Assembly (NCBI GenBank): GCA_011525915.1
Contig: WYBM01000058.1
Span: 1-64,000 of the forward strand
DNA from: Ardenticatenaceae bacterium
GTDB lineage: Bacteria; Chloroflexota; Anaerolineae; Promineifilales; Promineifilaceae
Length of the DNA: 64,000 nucleotides
Direction: 5' to 3'
Below the pieces are notes generated by a model, which saw nothing but the letters and a program-made list of their open reading frames with translations, searched no databases and had not been told where the DNA came from. The translations under genes and the position numbers were made by a program. Of the stretch, positions 18,830 to 28,002 are shown in pieces; position 1 is the first letter of the stretch; each line of letters begins with the position of its first letter.

Positions 18830-19186
18830 GTTGCCTCCTTATCAGGACATGATTGCCGGCAGACAACCCAAAAGAGACCACAGTTAGTGGTAGATGTAGA
18901 GCGTCGTTTGCCGACAGGTAGGGATATAAGAGGTTACACGTGGATTGGAGGACGGCCGTGTGCCAATTCTGTTACGCGTCACACAAGAGGGGAACAGGAG
19001 TTACAACCGTTTTCCCCCATGCAACCTTCATTGATCGCGTATTGTAGACAAAATGCTTTGTGTTGCCTGACGTGATCCCTACGGCGATTTCAACGTTTAG
19101 GATACGCGGATGAGGGGATTGATGAGAACATGGGTGCCAACCATCAGGCGGCTCCATCATGGCGGTTACTTTTACGGTGCCCAGTT
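18830..19186. other. Spacer upstream of the subtilase gene
   Basis: No gene is seen in these 357 bases. The minus strand has a TACAAT at about 19039-19044 that could be a -10 for the subtilase, without a convincing -35. One ACGGCCGT lies at about 18950. The part near 19100-19186 must also hold the end of the exporter operon, but no clean terminator is visible. Confidence 0.4.
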
Positions 19187-19879
19187 CTATGCCGGGGTGT
19201 AAACAACCTCTTTAATGACGCCATCTTGCAAGTGGAGAACCTGGTCTACAAATTCATCGACCAGGCTGTCATGGGTGGCCATCAGCATGGTCATCTCTGA
19301 CGCTTTCACAATCTGGCGGAAGAGGGTGAGTACATCTTGGGCCGTGTCACTGTCCAGTTCGCCCGTGGGTTCATCGGCCAGAATGAGGCGGGGCTGGTTG
19401 GCGATGGCCCGGGCAATGGCCACACGCTGCTGCTGCCCGCCGGACATTTCATAGGGTCGGTGACCCGCCCATTTGCCCAGCCCCACCATGTCCAGGCAGG
19501 TGAGGGCCCGTTTGGCCCGTTCTTTGCGTGGGGCTTTGGCAATGCGCAGCATAAGTTCGACATTTTCAAAGGCAGACAGCGTAGGGATAAGGCCAAAGGA
19601 TTGGAAAATAAAGCCAACTTCTGACCGGCGCCAGACGGTGCGCGCTTTGTCAGAAAGCCCTTGCAGGCTGCGGCCGTAAATCTTAATAGCGCCGGTGGTG
19701 GGCTCATCCAGCCCACCCAGGCAGTTGAGCAGTGTGGTCTTACCGCTGCCAGAGCGCCCTTTTAAGGCCACAAACTGGCCGGCTTCAATGTGTAGTTCAA
19801 TGCCGCGCAGGGCGCGTATCGCGTTTTCCCCGCGGCCGAAGGTGCGTTCTAGTTGGGTGACATGGATGGCGGTTGTCAT
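19187..19879 (-). CDS. ABC exporter ATPase (MacB/LolD type), second copy
   Basis: An ATPase of 230 residues with Walker A GRSGSGKTT, Q-loop, ABC signature MSGGQQQR, Walker [13 protein letters not shown] and H-loop ATHD. GELD after Walker B is typical of the LolD/MacB/FtsE subfamily, which drives FtsX-fold permeases that move lipoproteins, peptides or lipids without a continuous channel. It is the last gene of a five-gene minus-strand operon: adaptor, permease, isomerase, ATPase with AbrB-like domain, this ATPase. Having two ATPases suggests a heterodimeric motor. Confidence 0.9.
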   Translation of the reverse strand: MTTAIHVTQLERTFGRGENAIRALRGIELHIEAGQFVALKGRSGSGKTTLLNCLGGLDEPTTGAIKIYGRSLQGLSDKARTVWRRSEVGFIFQSFGLIPTLSAFENVELMLRIAKAPRKERAKRALTCLDMVGLGKWAGHRPYEMSGGQQQRVAIARAIANQPRLILADEPTGELDSDTAQDVLTLFRQIVKASEMTMLMATHDSLVDEFVDQVLHLQDGVIKEVVYTPA

Positions 19880-19915
19880 AGTACGGCAAAATAAGAGAGA
19901 GGCAACGCTTCGCTC

Positions 19916-20923
19916 TTATCTTCCATCTCCTTTCCGAAGTTTGTTTAACCAGCGGCGCCAACGGCCGTCTGGCTTTTTTTCTGCCTGGGTGGTGGCCTGG
20001 GCCAATGCTGGCGGTAATTGGTGCCGCTCTTCAGGGGGCACGGGGCGAATGATCAGATGACTGTCTACCATTTCCATGCGTGCCCGGCCGTGTAAATTCA
20101 GGGCTTCCCGGTATTGTTTCGGCACCTGCAGCCGTCCCACGGAGTCAAGGACGACCAGTTCTTCAAAATGTTCTTCATGTTCTGCTGCCTGATGCTCAGC
20201 TGGCGCTGCTTCGGGGCGCTGCCGACGACGGCGTATGGTTTCACTGGCGGTCTTGCCGTCCCGAATTTGCATCACACGCTGCACGTGTCGGGCAATGGTT
20301 GGGTCATGGCTGACGATGAGAATGGTCAGCCCCAGCTCGCGGTTGAGCGTTTGGAACGCTTCGTAGATGGTGAGGGCGGTCGCCGAGTCTAGTTCGCCGG
20401 TAGGTTCGTCGGCCAGCAGGATTTTGGGGCTGTTGGCCAGGGCCACAGCAATAGCCACACGCTGCTGCTCACCGCCGGAAAGCTGCCCTAGTTTGTGATG
20501 GCGGCGGTGGGAAAGCTGCACCATTTCCAGCAGTTCGGCGGCGTGTTGGCGGGTATTACGGCCGTGGACCCCCGCCAGGGCCATGGGCATTTCCACGTTT
20601 TCCAGGGCATTGAGGTAAGGGATAAGGTTGCGCGCCCCCTGCTGCCAGACAAACCCAACCTTTTCCCGACGGTATTTGTTAATGTGAGCGTCAGAAAGCT
20701 TCAGCAAGTCATGACCATCGACCAGTGCTTTGCCGGCCGACGGCCGTACCAGCCCACCCAACACATTCATTAAGGTAGACTTGCCGGAGCCGCTGGCCCC
20801 TACAATGCCCATCAACTCGCCGCGCTGCACTGTCAGTTCCAGCCCTTGCAGCGCCAGCACTTCTACATCTTGAATCTTATAAATTTTGACCAGGTTTTCA
20901 CAAAGGATCATCGGTTCAGTCAT
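19916..20923 (-). CDS. ABC exporter ATPase fused to an AbrB-like C-terminal domain
   Basis: Residues 1-225 are a MacB/LolD-type ATPase: Walker [10 protein letters not shown] (42-50), signature LSGGEQQR (148-155), Walker [13 protein letters not shown] (168-179), H-loop SHD. After a charged linker, residues about 256-294 ([20 protein letters not shown] and then IIRPV) look like a SpoVT/AbrB swapped-hairpin fold, normally a DNA-binding antitoxin or regulator module. A basic tail, [15 protein letters not shown], ends the protein. At 335 residues it is about 100 longer than a plain LolD-type ATPase. The fused domain could dimerise the motor or sense expression state; this is inference. Confidence 0.88.
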   Translation of the reverse strand: MTEPMILCENLVKIYKIQDVEVLALQGLELTVQRGELMGIVGASGSGKSTLMNVLGGLVRPSAGKALVDGHDLLKLSDAHINKYRREKVGFVWQQGARNLIPYLNALENVEMPMALAGVHGRNTRQHAAELLEMVQLSHRRHHKLGQLSGGEQQRVAIAVALANSPKILLADEPTGELDSATALTIYEAFQTLNRELGLTILIVSHDPTIARHVQRVMQIRDGKTASETIRRRRQRPEAAPAEHQAAEHEEHFEELVVLDSVGRLQVPKQYREALNLHGRARMEMVDSHLIIRPVPPEERHQLPPALAQATTQAEKKPDGRWRRWLNKLRKGDGR

Positions 20924-20939
20924 CAGGCTTGCTCATGGG

Positions 20940-21953
20940 TTATTGTCTATGGTTGTTCACGAATTCGCTGGCCTCAACGTAGGTCCTTAATAAAGAAGCG
21001 GGCGAGACCGGGTGAAGGGTAAAAGACCCCAGGGTCGCCGGCAGCAAGACAAACTGTACGGCCGTTAACGCCACCCCGTTGACTGTTACACTGCCAGTTA
21101 ACACACCCCAGATCTCCAGGGAACGGCCGTCACAGTGGCCGTGGAAGGCCGCGCCGGCGGCCAGTTCTACCCGCTCTGTCACAAAATAGTTGTTCTGGCA
21201 CAGCCGCCAGCGGCGCACGCCGTTTTTGTCACTGATCAGCCTGGGTGGGGAGAGGGTAGGTTCCACCTGGGTAAAGTTGATAACATCAAGGGCCTTGTCA
21301 CCGTGCAACGGCCGTGGCTTACCATCAGATCCTCGGCGGTTCCAATCATACACCCGATACGTGGTGTTGGAGTTTTGCTGAATCTCGGCGATGAGCAGGC
21401 CGTCCATAATGGCGTGCAGGGTGCCGGCGGGCACACAGATGTGGTCACCAGGGGTGACGGTGAGGTAGTGTAAATAAGGTTCCAGCTTGCCATCAACCAC
21501 ACCCTGGTGGAACAGCGCTGGGGTGGTGCCGGCGGTGACCCCTAACTGGACCCTGGCGCCTGGTTTGGCGCCCAGCACCACCCACATTTCTGTTTTGCCC
21601 AGTTCGTTGCCTTCGTGCGCCTGAGCGTAATCATCTGGGGGATGGACCTGCACCGAGAGCGGCTGGTTGGCATCTAGCAGCTTGACCAGCAGGGGAAATT
21701 TTCCCCGCGCCTGGGCCCAGGCACAGTTAGTACCGATTAAATCCAGTCCTAGTTCGGCGTGGACGTCGGTGAGCAGTTGTCCAGCGTAACGGCCGTTGTT
21801 CACCCGGGTTGTGCCATCCTTATGCCCGGCGATCTCCCAGCTTTCAGCAATTGTCCCCTCTGGCAGCTCCCGGCCCAGCTTTTCCAGGGCCCGCCCGCCC
21901 CACAGGTAATCTTTTAAGACGGGCGTAAAGGTCATTGGGTACATGCCTGGCAT
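20940..21953 (-). CDS. manA: Mannose-6-phosphate isomerase, class I
   Basis: A zinc-dependent isomerase that interconverts mannose-6-phosphate and fructose-6-phosphate, feeding GDP-mannose synthesis for glycans. The 337 residues (start at 21953, with AAAGGA upstream) include DYLWGGRAL, SWEIAGH, the zinc-site region LSVQVHPPDDYA followed by KTEMW, and PAGTLHAI, all hallmarks of the cupin-type ManA/YvyI branch. An upstream in-frame ATG at 22004 lacks a ribosome binding site. Unusually it is embedded inside an ABC exporter operon, 56 bases after the permease and 16 bases before the first ATPase. Confidence 0.92.
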   Translation of the reverse strand: MPGMYPMTFTPVLKDYLWGGRALEKLGRELPEGTIAESWEIAGHKDGTTRVNNGRYAGQLLTDVHAELGLDLIGTNCAWAQARGKFPLLVKLLDANQPLSVQVHPPDDYAQAHEGNELGKTEMWVVLGAKPGARVQLGVTAGTTPALFHQGVVDGKLEPYLHYLTVTPGDHICVPAGTLHAIMDGLLIAEIQQNSNTTYRVYDWNRRGSDGKPRPLHGDKALDVINFTQVEPTLSPPRLISDKNGVRRWRLCQNNYFVTERVELAAGAAFHGHCDGRSLEIWGVLTGSVTVNGVALTAVQFVLLPATLGSFTLHPVSPASLLRTYVEASEFVNNHRQ

Positions 21954-22009
21954 GGTCGTTCCTTTATCATACGCACTTATCACTGTTACGTTGATCCTGC
22001 TCAATGCTG

Positions 22010-24865
22010 TTATGCTGTTTCACCTAATTTTACCGCCTGGAAAATTCTCATCCGCCGCAGCAAGATGCCCAGGGCAATCATAGCCAAAAGAAAGAGCAAG
22101 GCAAAAAGCAGGGTGATCTGGACCACGGCCGTCCAGGCAATCTCCACTAAATAGGGGGGCACCAGGTCGCTGGCGGCCGTGCCAATTTGCAAAAAGGGAA
22201 TAAACAACTGGCTTACCCATGAGCCCAGCAGCGTGCCTAGCCCTAACCCGGCCAGGATTAAGAAACCCAGTTCGCAGGCGACAAAAACCAGCATTTGCCG
22301 CTGTGACAGCCCCACGGCACGTAAGATGCCCAACTCAATGAACCGGCGCCGGAAAGAGTAGAGTGAGTACATAAAAAAGCCCAACACCGTCAGCAGCGCT
22401 GCGGCCAAAAACCCCACGGACAGCAGGCCAAACAGCCCCTGCCGTTCCGGCCGGGTTTGTTCCTGGCGGATAGCGGTGTAAGGTTCTGCCCACGTCCACT
22501 GCCCAAGCTGGCGTTCGCGCAGCGCCGCCTGAAATGCCTTTTCGTCAAAATCTGGTGATGTGCGCATCCATACCCGGTATGGGAAGTCGCCACCTACCAG
22601 GGCAAATAAGTTGTCCAGGTTGCCCACAAACAGCGGCCCCTGTTCGCCCGGGTACCAGGTGGGGAAGTAATCAAATGCCCCCACGATTTGGGCATCTAGG
22701 GTCACACTTGTGTCCCCCATACGCACATCCAGCCGCATAAAGTCACCCACATCCAACCCCGTCTCTTGCAGGAAATGATGGGAAACCAGCACACTGTCAG
22801 GGGACGCCGCCAGCAAATTTACCAGTGAGCCAAGCCGGTAAGAGGCAAAATCATAACGCCAGAAGGCTACCGCCGGGAAATCGGTGCGGTCGATGCCATA
22901 GAACGTACCGGATTGTGTGGCCCCGCCAACGCGGGCGATGCCGGTAAAAGCGCCTATACGCGTCGCCGCTTCTATACCGGGAAATGCCAGGTATTCGCTT
23001 AAGGGCAAGAAGATGGCGCGGTTAACCTGTGGTGCATCGGGCCCGGCCAGGGAAGCAAAACGACTATTGCTATAGTCTTTGCCCGGGCCTTCCAGGTTTA
23101 AATCGGCCCCGTTGTGGTACAGGTAGTCGTCATACAGTTGGAAGTCCAGGGTTAAGGCCAGAGAGGCGGTGAAGACAGACAGGCTCACGGTTAATACCAA
23201 CAGGATGAGCGGTGTGGCGTAAGCACGTGGCGTGCGGGCCAGGTGACGCACGGCCATGAGCAAGCCCACGCTGTTACTGTGGAAAAGTAGCCAGCTAAAC
23301 GCTTCCATAAGCCAGGGTAGAAGGCGCAAAAAGAAAAGTGTCAGCGCCAGGATGGCCAGGGCTGGCAGCAGGAAAAGCAAAGGGTTAGAGAAAGGGTCAT
23401 TCATGGCGCTTTCTCCCATGGCCATGAGCGACCCCTGTGCTTGCAGCAGGTAAAAGCCGTAAATGGTGGGGACCAGCAGCAGCACGTCTAGCCAGATACG
23501 TTGGTACCAGGGCTTGCCTGCCGTCCGTGCCTGGGCTTGTTTGTAAGTAATGATGGTGTCTCGCGAAGCGGAGATGGTGGGTAGTACCTGGGCTAGCAGC
23601 GCCAGGCCAATGGCCAGGGCGCCCGCCCGCAAACCAGCCTCATTTAAGGCCACACGCAGGGTAGTATCGGCCGTAAAGTCCATAAAGCTGCGGGCTTTGC
23701 CCATTAACTGCGTTAACCCTAATCCCAGCAGCGTCCCGGTTGCCCAGGCCAGCACACCCAGCAGCACCCCTTCCAGCATGGCAAACCCCACCACTTGCCA
23801 CGGAGTGGCCCCCCGGCTGCGCATGACGGCAATTTCATTGCGGCGCTGATCTACCGCCAGGTTGACGATAAGGACAATAAAAGCCAGGATGAGAAAGATA
23901 ATGGGAATGTTGTAAGCCGTAAGCAGCACGGTGAGCTGACCAACGGCGTTCTGGTATGACTGCATAGGTTCGGCCGGGGTGAGCTGGTTGCTGGTGTCAG
24001 GCAGCAGCCTGTCTACTTCCCGCTCTACACGGATAGCGCGGCCAAGCAAGCCCGCCACATCGCCCGTACCCACGGCCTGGCCATCCAACACCAAATACCA
24101 TACGGCCAGATTCACCTCATCTTTCAAGATAGGAGCCAACTGGTTAACAAAGGTCTCTTCAGAGGTGAGCAGCAGGTCATCGAAGACCGAAGGGGCAAAA
24201 AACCAGAAGGCGCCCTCTTCGTCTATGGGCCGCCAGATGCCGACAATGACTACCGGTATTTCCCTATGAGGATCGGTGGTGTCACGGAAATTATAGGCCA
24301 CAAATTGATCCCCAGGCTGCCAGCCAACTTCGTTAGCAACCGCTTCGGTAACCAGCACTTCCAGGGGGCCGGCAGTCGTGCGGTGGGGCAAACGGCCGTC
24401 TACCAACGTAATGGCTGTCTCAATCCCCTGGGTGGTGGCCAGGTTGATGGTGCCCAATGATTGGTTTTCATTGGCGTAATTTTCTGTGCCTAGAGGGTAA
24501 AGACGGTAGCGGTCTGTTTCTACATGGCGCACCACCAGTTCCTGGGGCAGCCCTAACGCGCGAGCACCGCGTTCTTGCAAATATTTGTCCAGTGGCAAGA
24601 TGTCTTCCCACTGCACTGCCCCATGCCAGGCGCCGATGTAGTTGTACATGTAGGCAAAGGGCGGGCGGCGGCGGCGTTCTGCCTGGGTACTAAGCCGCTC
24701 TTGTAAGATGCGAAAGTTGACGGCATCGGCATAAAGGGGCACAGTGGTAATCAGGGCTACGGCAATGGTCAGCCCCACCAGTGTGACCAGCGTCAGCCCT
24801 CGTTGGGCCCACAGCCGTTTGCGGGTAATGGTGAAGATGGCGTGAAGACGGTACAAAAATGACAT
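22010..24865 (-). CDS. Large FtsX/MacB-like ABC exporter permease
   Basis: A permease of 951 residues. One N-terminal membrane span (about 24-45) anchors a large external domain to about 310. A first FtsX domain (about 313-440) contains DQRRNEIAVMRSRGATPWQV, the coupling-helix signature. Several spans and a second external domain (about 560-810) follow. A second FtsX domain (about 815-945) contains the matching FIELGILRAVGLSQRQML and ends in LRRMRIFQAVKLGE. The two halves make a fused pseudo-dimer, so one polypeptide may replace two MacB subunits. It works with the upstream adaptor lipoprotein and downstream ATPases. Confidence 0.88.
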   Translation of the reverse strand: MSFLYRLHAIFTITRKRLWAQRGLTLVTLVGLTIAVALITTVPLYADAVNFRILQERLSTQAERRRRPPFAYMYNYIGAWHGAVQWEDILPLDKYLQERGARALGLPQELVVRHVETDRYRLYPLGTENYANENQSLGTINLATTQGIETAITLVDGRLPHRTTAGPLEVLVTEAVANEVGWQPGDQFVAYNFRDTTDPHREIPVVIVGIWRPIDEEGAFWFFAPSVFDDLLLTSEETFVNQLAPILKDEVNLAVWYLVLDGQAVGTGDVAGLLGRAIRVEREVDRLLPDTSNQLTPAEPMQSYQNAVGQLTVLLTAYNIPIIFLILAFIVLIVNLAVDQRRNEIAVMRSRGATPWQVVGFAMLEGVLLGVLAWATGTLLGLGLTQLMGKARSFMDFTADTTLRVALNEAGLRAGALAIGLALLAQVLPTISASRDTIITYKQAQARTAGKPWYQRIWLDVLLLVPTIYGFYLLQAQGSLMAMGESAMNDPFSNPLLFLLPALAILALTLFFLRLLPWLMEAFSWLLFHSNSVGLLMAVRHLARTPRAYATPLILLVLTVSLSVFTASLALTLDFQLYDDYLYHNGADLNLEGPGKDYSNSRFASLAGPDAPQVNRAIFLPLSEYLAFPGIEAATRIGAFTGIARVGGATQSGTFYGIDRTDFPAVAFWRYDFASYRLGSLVNLLAASPDSVLVSHHFLQETGLDVGDFMRLDVRMGDTSVTLDAQIVGAFDYFPTWYPGEQGPLFVGNLDNLFALVGGDFPYRVWMRTSPDFDEKAFQAALRERQLGQWTWAEPYTAIRQEQTRPERQGLFGLLSVGFLAAALLTVLGFFMYSLYSFRRRFIELGILRAVGLSQRQMLVFVACELGFLILAGLGLGTLLGSWVSQLFIPFLQIGTAASDLVPPYLVEIAWTAVVQITLLFALLFLLAMIALGILLRRMRIFQAVKLGETA

Positions 24866-24889
24866 AGTGTCTACAAAGGAATCGGTGGT

Positions 24890-25024
24890 CGGTATTCAGT
24901 AGGTCAGTATTCAGTAGGTCAGTGGTCAGTAGGTCAGTATTCAGTAGGTCAGTATTCAGTAGGTCAGCAGCTTTACTGATTACTGATTACTGCTCACTGC
25001 TCACTGATTACTGCTCACTGCTCA
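24890..25024. repeat. CAGT/ACTG heptamer-type array, copy 2
   Basis: About nine CAGT units spaced 7-8 bases (cagtattcagtaggtcagt type) are followed by an ACTG-type half (actgattactgattactgc), giving an inverted overall layout. It fills nearly the whole gap between adaptor and permease, and its right edge supplies the adaptor's TGA stop. Confidence 0.85.
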
Positions 25025-26221
25025 CTGGCCCACAATAACCTGCCCTTCGGTCAGGCCTTCTAAGATTTCTACACGGCCGTCACCTTCAATGCCTAGTGTC
25101 ACGTCCACCCGGCTCTGGCTCTGGGCATCCTGCACGACAACAAAGGTACGGCCGTTGAATTCACGTACGGCCGCGGGTGGCAGCCAGAGCACACCAGGCC
25201 GCTCTTTAATAAGCACGATCACGTTCATGCGGTCACCGGGCTGAAACTGCTGCGCGTCTTCCGGGTTGTCGAAGGCGAAACGGGTGGAGGTATCGGTCGG
25301 TTCGACATCGGCGCTGCCACGGGTGCCGTAGGGGTAGGGCATCTGGCGGATGAAGCCGGTGAACGTTTCACCAGGGCGGTTGGCCAGGGCCATGGTCACC
25401 GGCATGCCCTCGCTCAGCTCGTTCATCTGGCTGGGCTGTAGGTTGGCGCTGATTTCTAATTCTTCCAGGTCAGCCAGGGTGCCTATGGGCGCTTCGGCCA
25501 CCACAGGCCGGCCCGGGGTGAGGTTAAGCGAAACCAGGATGCCATCGGTTGGCGCGGTGAGTATGGTGTTGGCAATGGCGGCTTCCAGTTCGGCCACACG
25601 CAGTTCAGCTTGCTGAACGTTGGCGTAAAGTTGAGGGTCTACGGCCGTAGCTAATTCATCCACGGCTAACTGCGCCAGGTCACGTAAGATGGTCAGCCGG
25701 GCGATCTGGTAGGTTTGCTCGGCCGTGGGGAAATCACCAGCCTGCGCGGTGGCAAAATCCAGATCAAGCTGGGCCAGGGCCAGAGCCAGCTCAGCCCGCT
25801 GGCGTTGGCTGGCGTTGGTGCTTTCCACGGCCGCCAGCTGCGCCTGGGCCACGGTCAGGGCGGTTTGGGCCAGGGCCAACTCGCGTTCCAAGTCACTGGT
25901 ATCCAGTCGGGCAATTGCCAACCCAGCCAGAACTGTCTCTCCTCGTTCCACAAAGACCTCGGCCACCTGCCCGTTCATAGGGAAAGCCAGGGCTGTTTCG
26001 GCGATGGGGCCGATACGGCCGTTAAAGTTGGCTATGGTGATCACGTCACCGCGGGCTACTTCGTAAAGGGGCTTGTTGGGTACCACGGCCGTGGGGATGG
26101 GTGTGGGTTCGGCCACATTGGCGGCACGGCGGTCACGACTGGTGGGTGATGCACAGGCGGCCAGGCAAAGGGCAAGCACGGTTAAGAGAAGGGCACTTAT
26201 AGCCGGCTCCCTACTGCTCAT
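25022..26221 (-). CDS. MacA/HlyD-type efflux adaptor lipoprotein
   Basis: The membrane-fusion-type partner of the ABC permease. With the start at 26221 it has a lipoprotein signal MSSREP and lipobox LAAC (Cys23), then a beta-barrel/lipoyl half-motif, a coiled-coil hairpin at about 110-200 rich in A, L and Q, the second lipoyl half (TAPTDGILVSLNLTPG), a barrel domain and a C-terminal membrane-proximal domain. An alternative in-frame ATG at 26311 has a better ribosome binding site (AAGGA) and a promoter-like sequence upstream but would give a very long n-region; the signal peptide favours 26221. The stop codon lies in the repeat array. Confidence 0.85.
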   Translation of the reverse strand: MSSREPAISALLLTVLALCLAACASPTSRDRRAANVAEPTPIPTAVVPNKPLYEVARGDVITIANFNGRIGPIAETALAFPMNGQVAEVFVERGETVLAGLAIARLDTSDLERELALAQTALTVAQAQLAAVESTNASQRQRAELALALAQLDLDFATAQAGDFPTAEQTYQIARLTILRDLAQLAVDELATAVDPQLYANVQQAELRVAELEAAIANTILTAPTDGILVSLNLTPGRPVVAEAPIGTLADLEELEISANLQPSQMNELSEGMPVTMALANRPGETFTGFIRQMPYPYGTRGSADVEPTDTSTRFAFDNPEDAQQFQPGDRMNVIVLIKERPGVLWLPPAAVREFNGRTFVVVQDAQSQSRVDVTLGIEGDGRVEILEGLTEGQVIVGQ

Positions 26222-26236
26222 TGGCCGCGCTTTGTG

Positions 26237-26252
26237 CTGGGAGCGCTCCCAG
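26237..26252. promoter_or_regulatory. Perfect 16-bp palindrome, LacI-family operator-like
   Basis: CTGGGAGCGCTCCCAG is a perfect palindrome with a central CG step. Its core TGGGAGCGCTCCCA equals the sequence known for CebR/CelR-type LacI regulators of sugar use in actinobacteria. It lies just upstream of the favoured adaptor start, where a bound repressor could control the exporter operon. No LacI gene is in the window. Confidence 0.5.
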
Positions 26253-26328
26253 GCGTGGTTAAAAAAATAGTATCTTCTGGTTCGTTGTTGGTTTTGTTTA
26301 TTCATAACCATTGCATTCCTTGACCCTA

Positions 26329-26358
26329 ATTGTAAAGAATCTGGGCCAATCCGTCTAA
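26329..26358 (-). promoter_or_regulatory. Candidate sigma-70 promoter for the exporter operon
   Basis: On the minus strand TTAGAC (26353-26358) and TACAAT (26329-26334) are separated by 18 bases. They lie just upstream of the AAGGA ribosome binding site at the alternative adaptor start. Confidence 0.4.
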
Positions 26359-26372
26359 TTCCCATGAGGGAT

Positions 26373-26527
26373 GTATCAGTTTTCAGTTATCAGTGGACAG
26401 TGTTCAGTAGGGGCTGACGCCCGTAAACGTCTACTGAACACTGGTTACTGGCTTCTGACTACTGGTTACTGGCTTCTGACTACTGATTACTGGCTTCTGA
26501 CTACTGATTACTGACTTCTGATGACTG
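26373..26527. repeat. CAGT/ACTG heptamer-type array, copy 3
   Basis: A left half of CAGT units and a right half of ACTG units (ctactggttactggcttctg type, repeated about five times) flank a short unique centre. The array overlaps the last codons and stop of the inositol-phosphatase-like gene. Confidence 0.85.
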
Positions 26528-27542
26528 GTACCAGCAGCCCGCGTCTGTGCAGCGCGGCTTGTAAATGGGGTTCGATCTGGGCGCGGATGGCGGCGTTGGC
26601 GTAGCCCGCCCAGGTGACATCGCTGTCTATATCGAGGGGGGTGGCCAACGGCCGGCCGTGTTCATCGGTCACCATCACCCCCATCTCATGGGCAATAAGC
26701 TCGGTGCAGACGTCATACGGGTGGCAGCAAATGCCCAGGGTTAACCCTTTTTGGGCCAGAATCGGGGCCAGCAACGGCCGTAAATCGGCGCAAAAGCGAT
26801 CTCGTCCACTTATTAATTCGTAGAATTGGCCGCCGCTGCAAATGTACTGGTCTTCAAAGCAGTGCGCTTTACCGGGCTGCACCGGGCCCAACGCCCCCAG
26901 GATAATTTCTTCATCAATGGCGGCCAATGTGTCACGGGCACCAGGGAAAAAGCGGGAAATGGCGGCAAACCCGTGGGCAATGGTGGTCGCCGTGGATGGC
27001 TGGAGCGGTAACGGCTGCTGCTCACCGGTAAGCCGGTTGTGGCGGACGGCCGTGGCCCCCTGGCCGCGGGCCGCCCACACCATATCAGACAGGTGCTGCT
27101 TCACCAGTGGGATTTCGGTCTGGATGGCCAGCTGAATGTCTTGCAGGGTGGTGTTTGTCCCTCGGTTGGGTGCTACCCCGGTTAAAATCCAGGCGCTGCG
27201 TTTTTGGTACATCAGGCCGCGTGTGCCATCAATGGGATCTACAATAATACGCCACTGGGCGTCCGCTTCAGGGGTGCCGGCCGGCAGCACCACCTTGCCG
27301 CCGGCAAGGCCCTCGGCAATAAGGATGATTGGGGTGTGAACGGCAATATGGCGCGTAAAAAATTCAACAAGCAGTTCTTCACTGATGCGATCTACCTGGT
27401 AGATGGTGTCGCCTGTTTCTTCGCGGGCGATGCCGGCCATGGCTTCCAGCGTGGTATTTTCACAGGCATCTACCACGGCGTCACGAATCATCTCGTGCAG
27501 CGTTTGCAAGAGAGGCAGCAGTTGTTGGGCGGCGGTGAACAT
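26508..27542 (-). CDS. Inositol monophosphatase-family phosphatase
   Basis: A metal-dependent sugar-phosphatase fold enzyme of 344 residues. It carries [11 protein letters not shown], the second metal-binding motif of the IMPase/CysQ family, with an upstream glutamate near residue 76 (AEGLAGG), and a C-terminal WAGYANAAI. The substrate cannot be told from sequence; inositol phosphate, 3'-phosphoadenosine phosphate or another sugar phosphate are possible. It is about 80 residues longer than SuhB, mainly around [10 protein letters not shown] and [11 protein letters not shown]. The final residues and stop lie inside a heptamer-type repeat, so the original C-terminus may have been replaced. Confidence 0.8.
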   Translation of the reverse strand: MFTAAQQLLPLLQTLHEMIRDAVVDACENTTLEAMAGIAREETGDTIYQVDRISEELLVEFFTRHIAVHTPIILIAEGLAGGKVVLPAGTPEADAQWRIIVDPIDGTRGLMYQKRSAWILTGVAPNRGTNTTLQDIQLAIQTEIPLVKQHLSDMVWAARGQGATAVRHNRLTGEQQPLPLQPSTATTIAHGFAAISRFFPGARDTLAAIDEEIILGALGPVQPGKAHCFEDQYICSGGQFYELISGRDRFCADLRPLLAPILAQKGLTLGICCHPYDVCTELIAHEMGVMVTDEHGRPLATPLDIDSDVTWAGYANAAIRAQIEPHLQAALHRRGLLVPVIRSQ

Positions 27543-27577
27543 ATGGTGGTTCTCTAACGGGTTGGTCGGGTAGTTGG

Positions 27578-27967
27578 TTAGGCTTCCAAGAAGGCTAACA
27601 CCTCGTGAGCTGCTTCACCGCCCGCTTTGGCATGGACAATAAGGGGAATGCCGTGGGGTCCAACCGCCTGTTTCATGGCGGGGTACGCGGCAATGATCGC
27701 TTGCACCACGCTCAGCCTGCCTAACATGGCGGCGGCGAAAATATCCAGGCGGGCTCCTTGAGACAAAAGGAATTCGGCGATGTCGCGGCGGCCCATGTGG
27801 GCGGCGGCCCCCAACCCTGTTTCCCAATCACCGCCGCCCCAATCCCAACAGGCGTGGATAAGCGTCGGTTCAGCCTGGAGCAGCGCTTGCACACGGTCAA
27901 GGTCGCTGTGGGCCTTGCTCACAAATTCTTCTACCATTTCAATGGCTATTCTTGGTTTTTGTTCCAT
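27578..27967 (-). CDS. Ankyrin-repeat protein
   Basis: A small soluble protein of 129 residues from the start at 27967, which has GAGGGA upstream; an ATG 18 bases earlier is less likely. Residues about 20-120 form three ankyrin-type helical repeats, including [20 protein letters not shown] and the following [20 protein letters not shown]. This is a protein-interaction scaffold with no catalytic motif and an unknown partner. It sits between the phosphatase and aldo/keto reductase genes in the same direction, with gaps of about 35 bases. Confidence 0.82.
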   Translation of the reverse strand: MEQKPRIAIEMVEEFVSKAHSDLDRVQALLQAEPTLIHACWDWGGGDWETGLGAAAHMGRRDIAEFLLSQGARLDIFAAAMLGRLSVVQAIIAAYPAMKQAVGPHGIPLIVHAKAGGEAAHEVLAFLEA

Positions 27968-28002
27968 GAGTCCCTCATGATACATAGGCGGGTTATCTGG
28001 CC

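Noticed and set aside
24890-25024. CRISPR array
   Set aside because: Units are only 7-8 bases and contiguous, with no spacers and no cas genes nearby.
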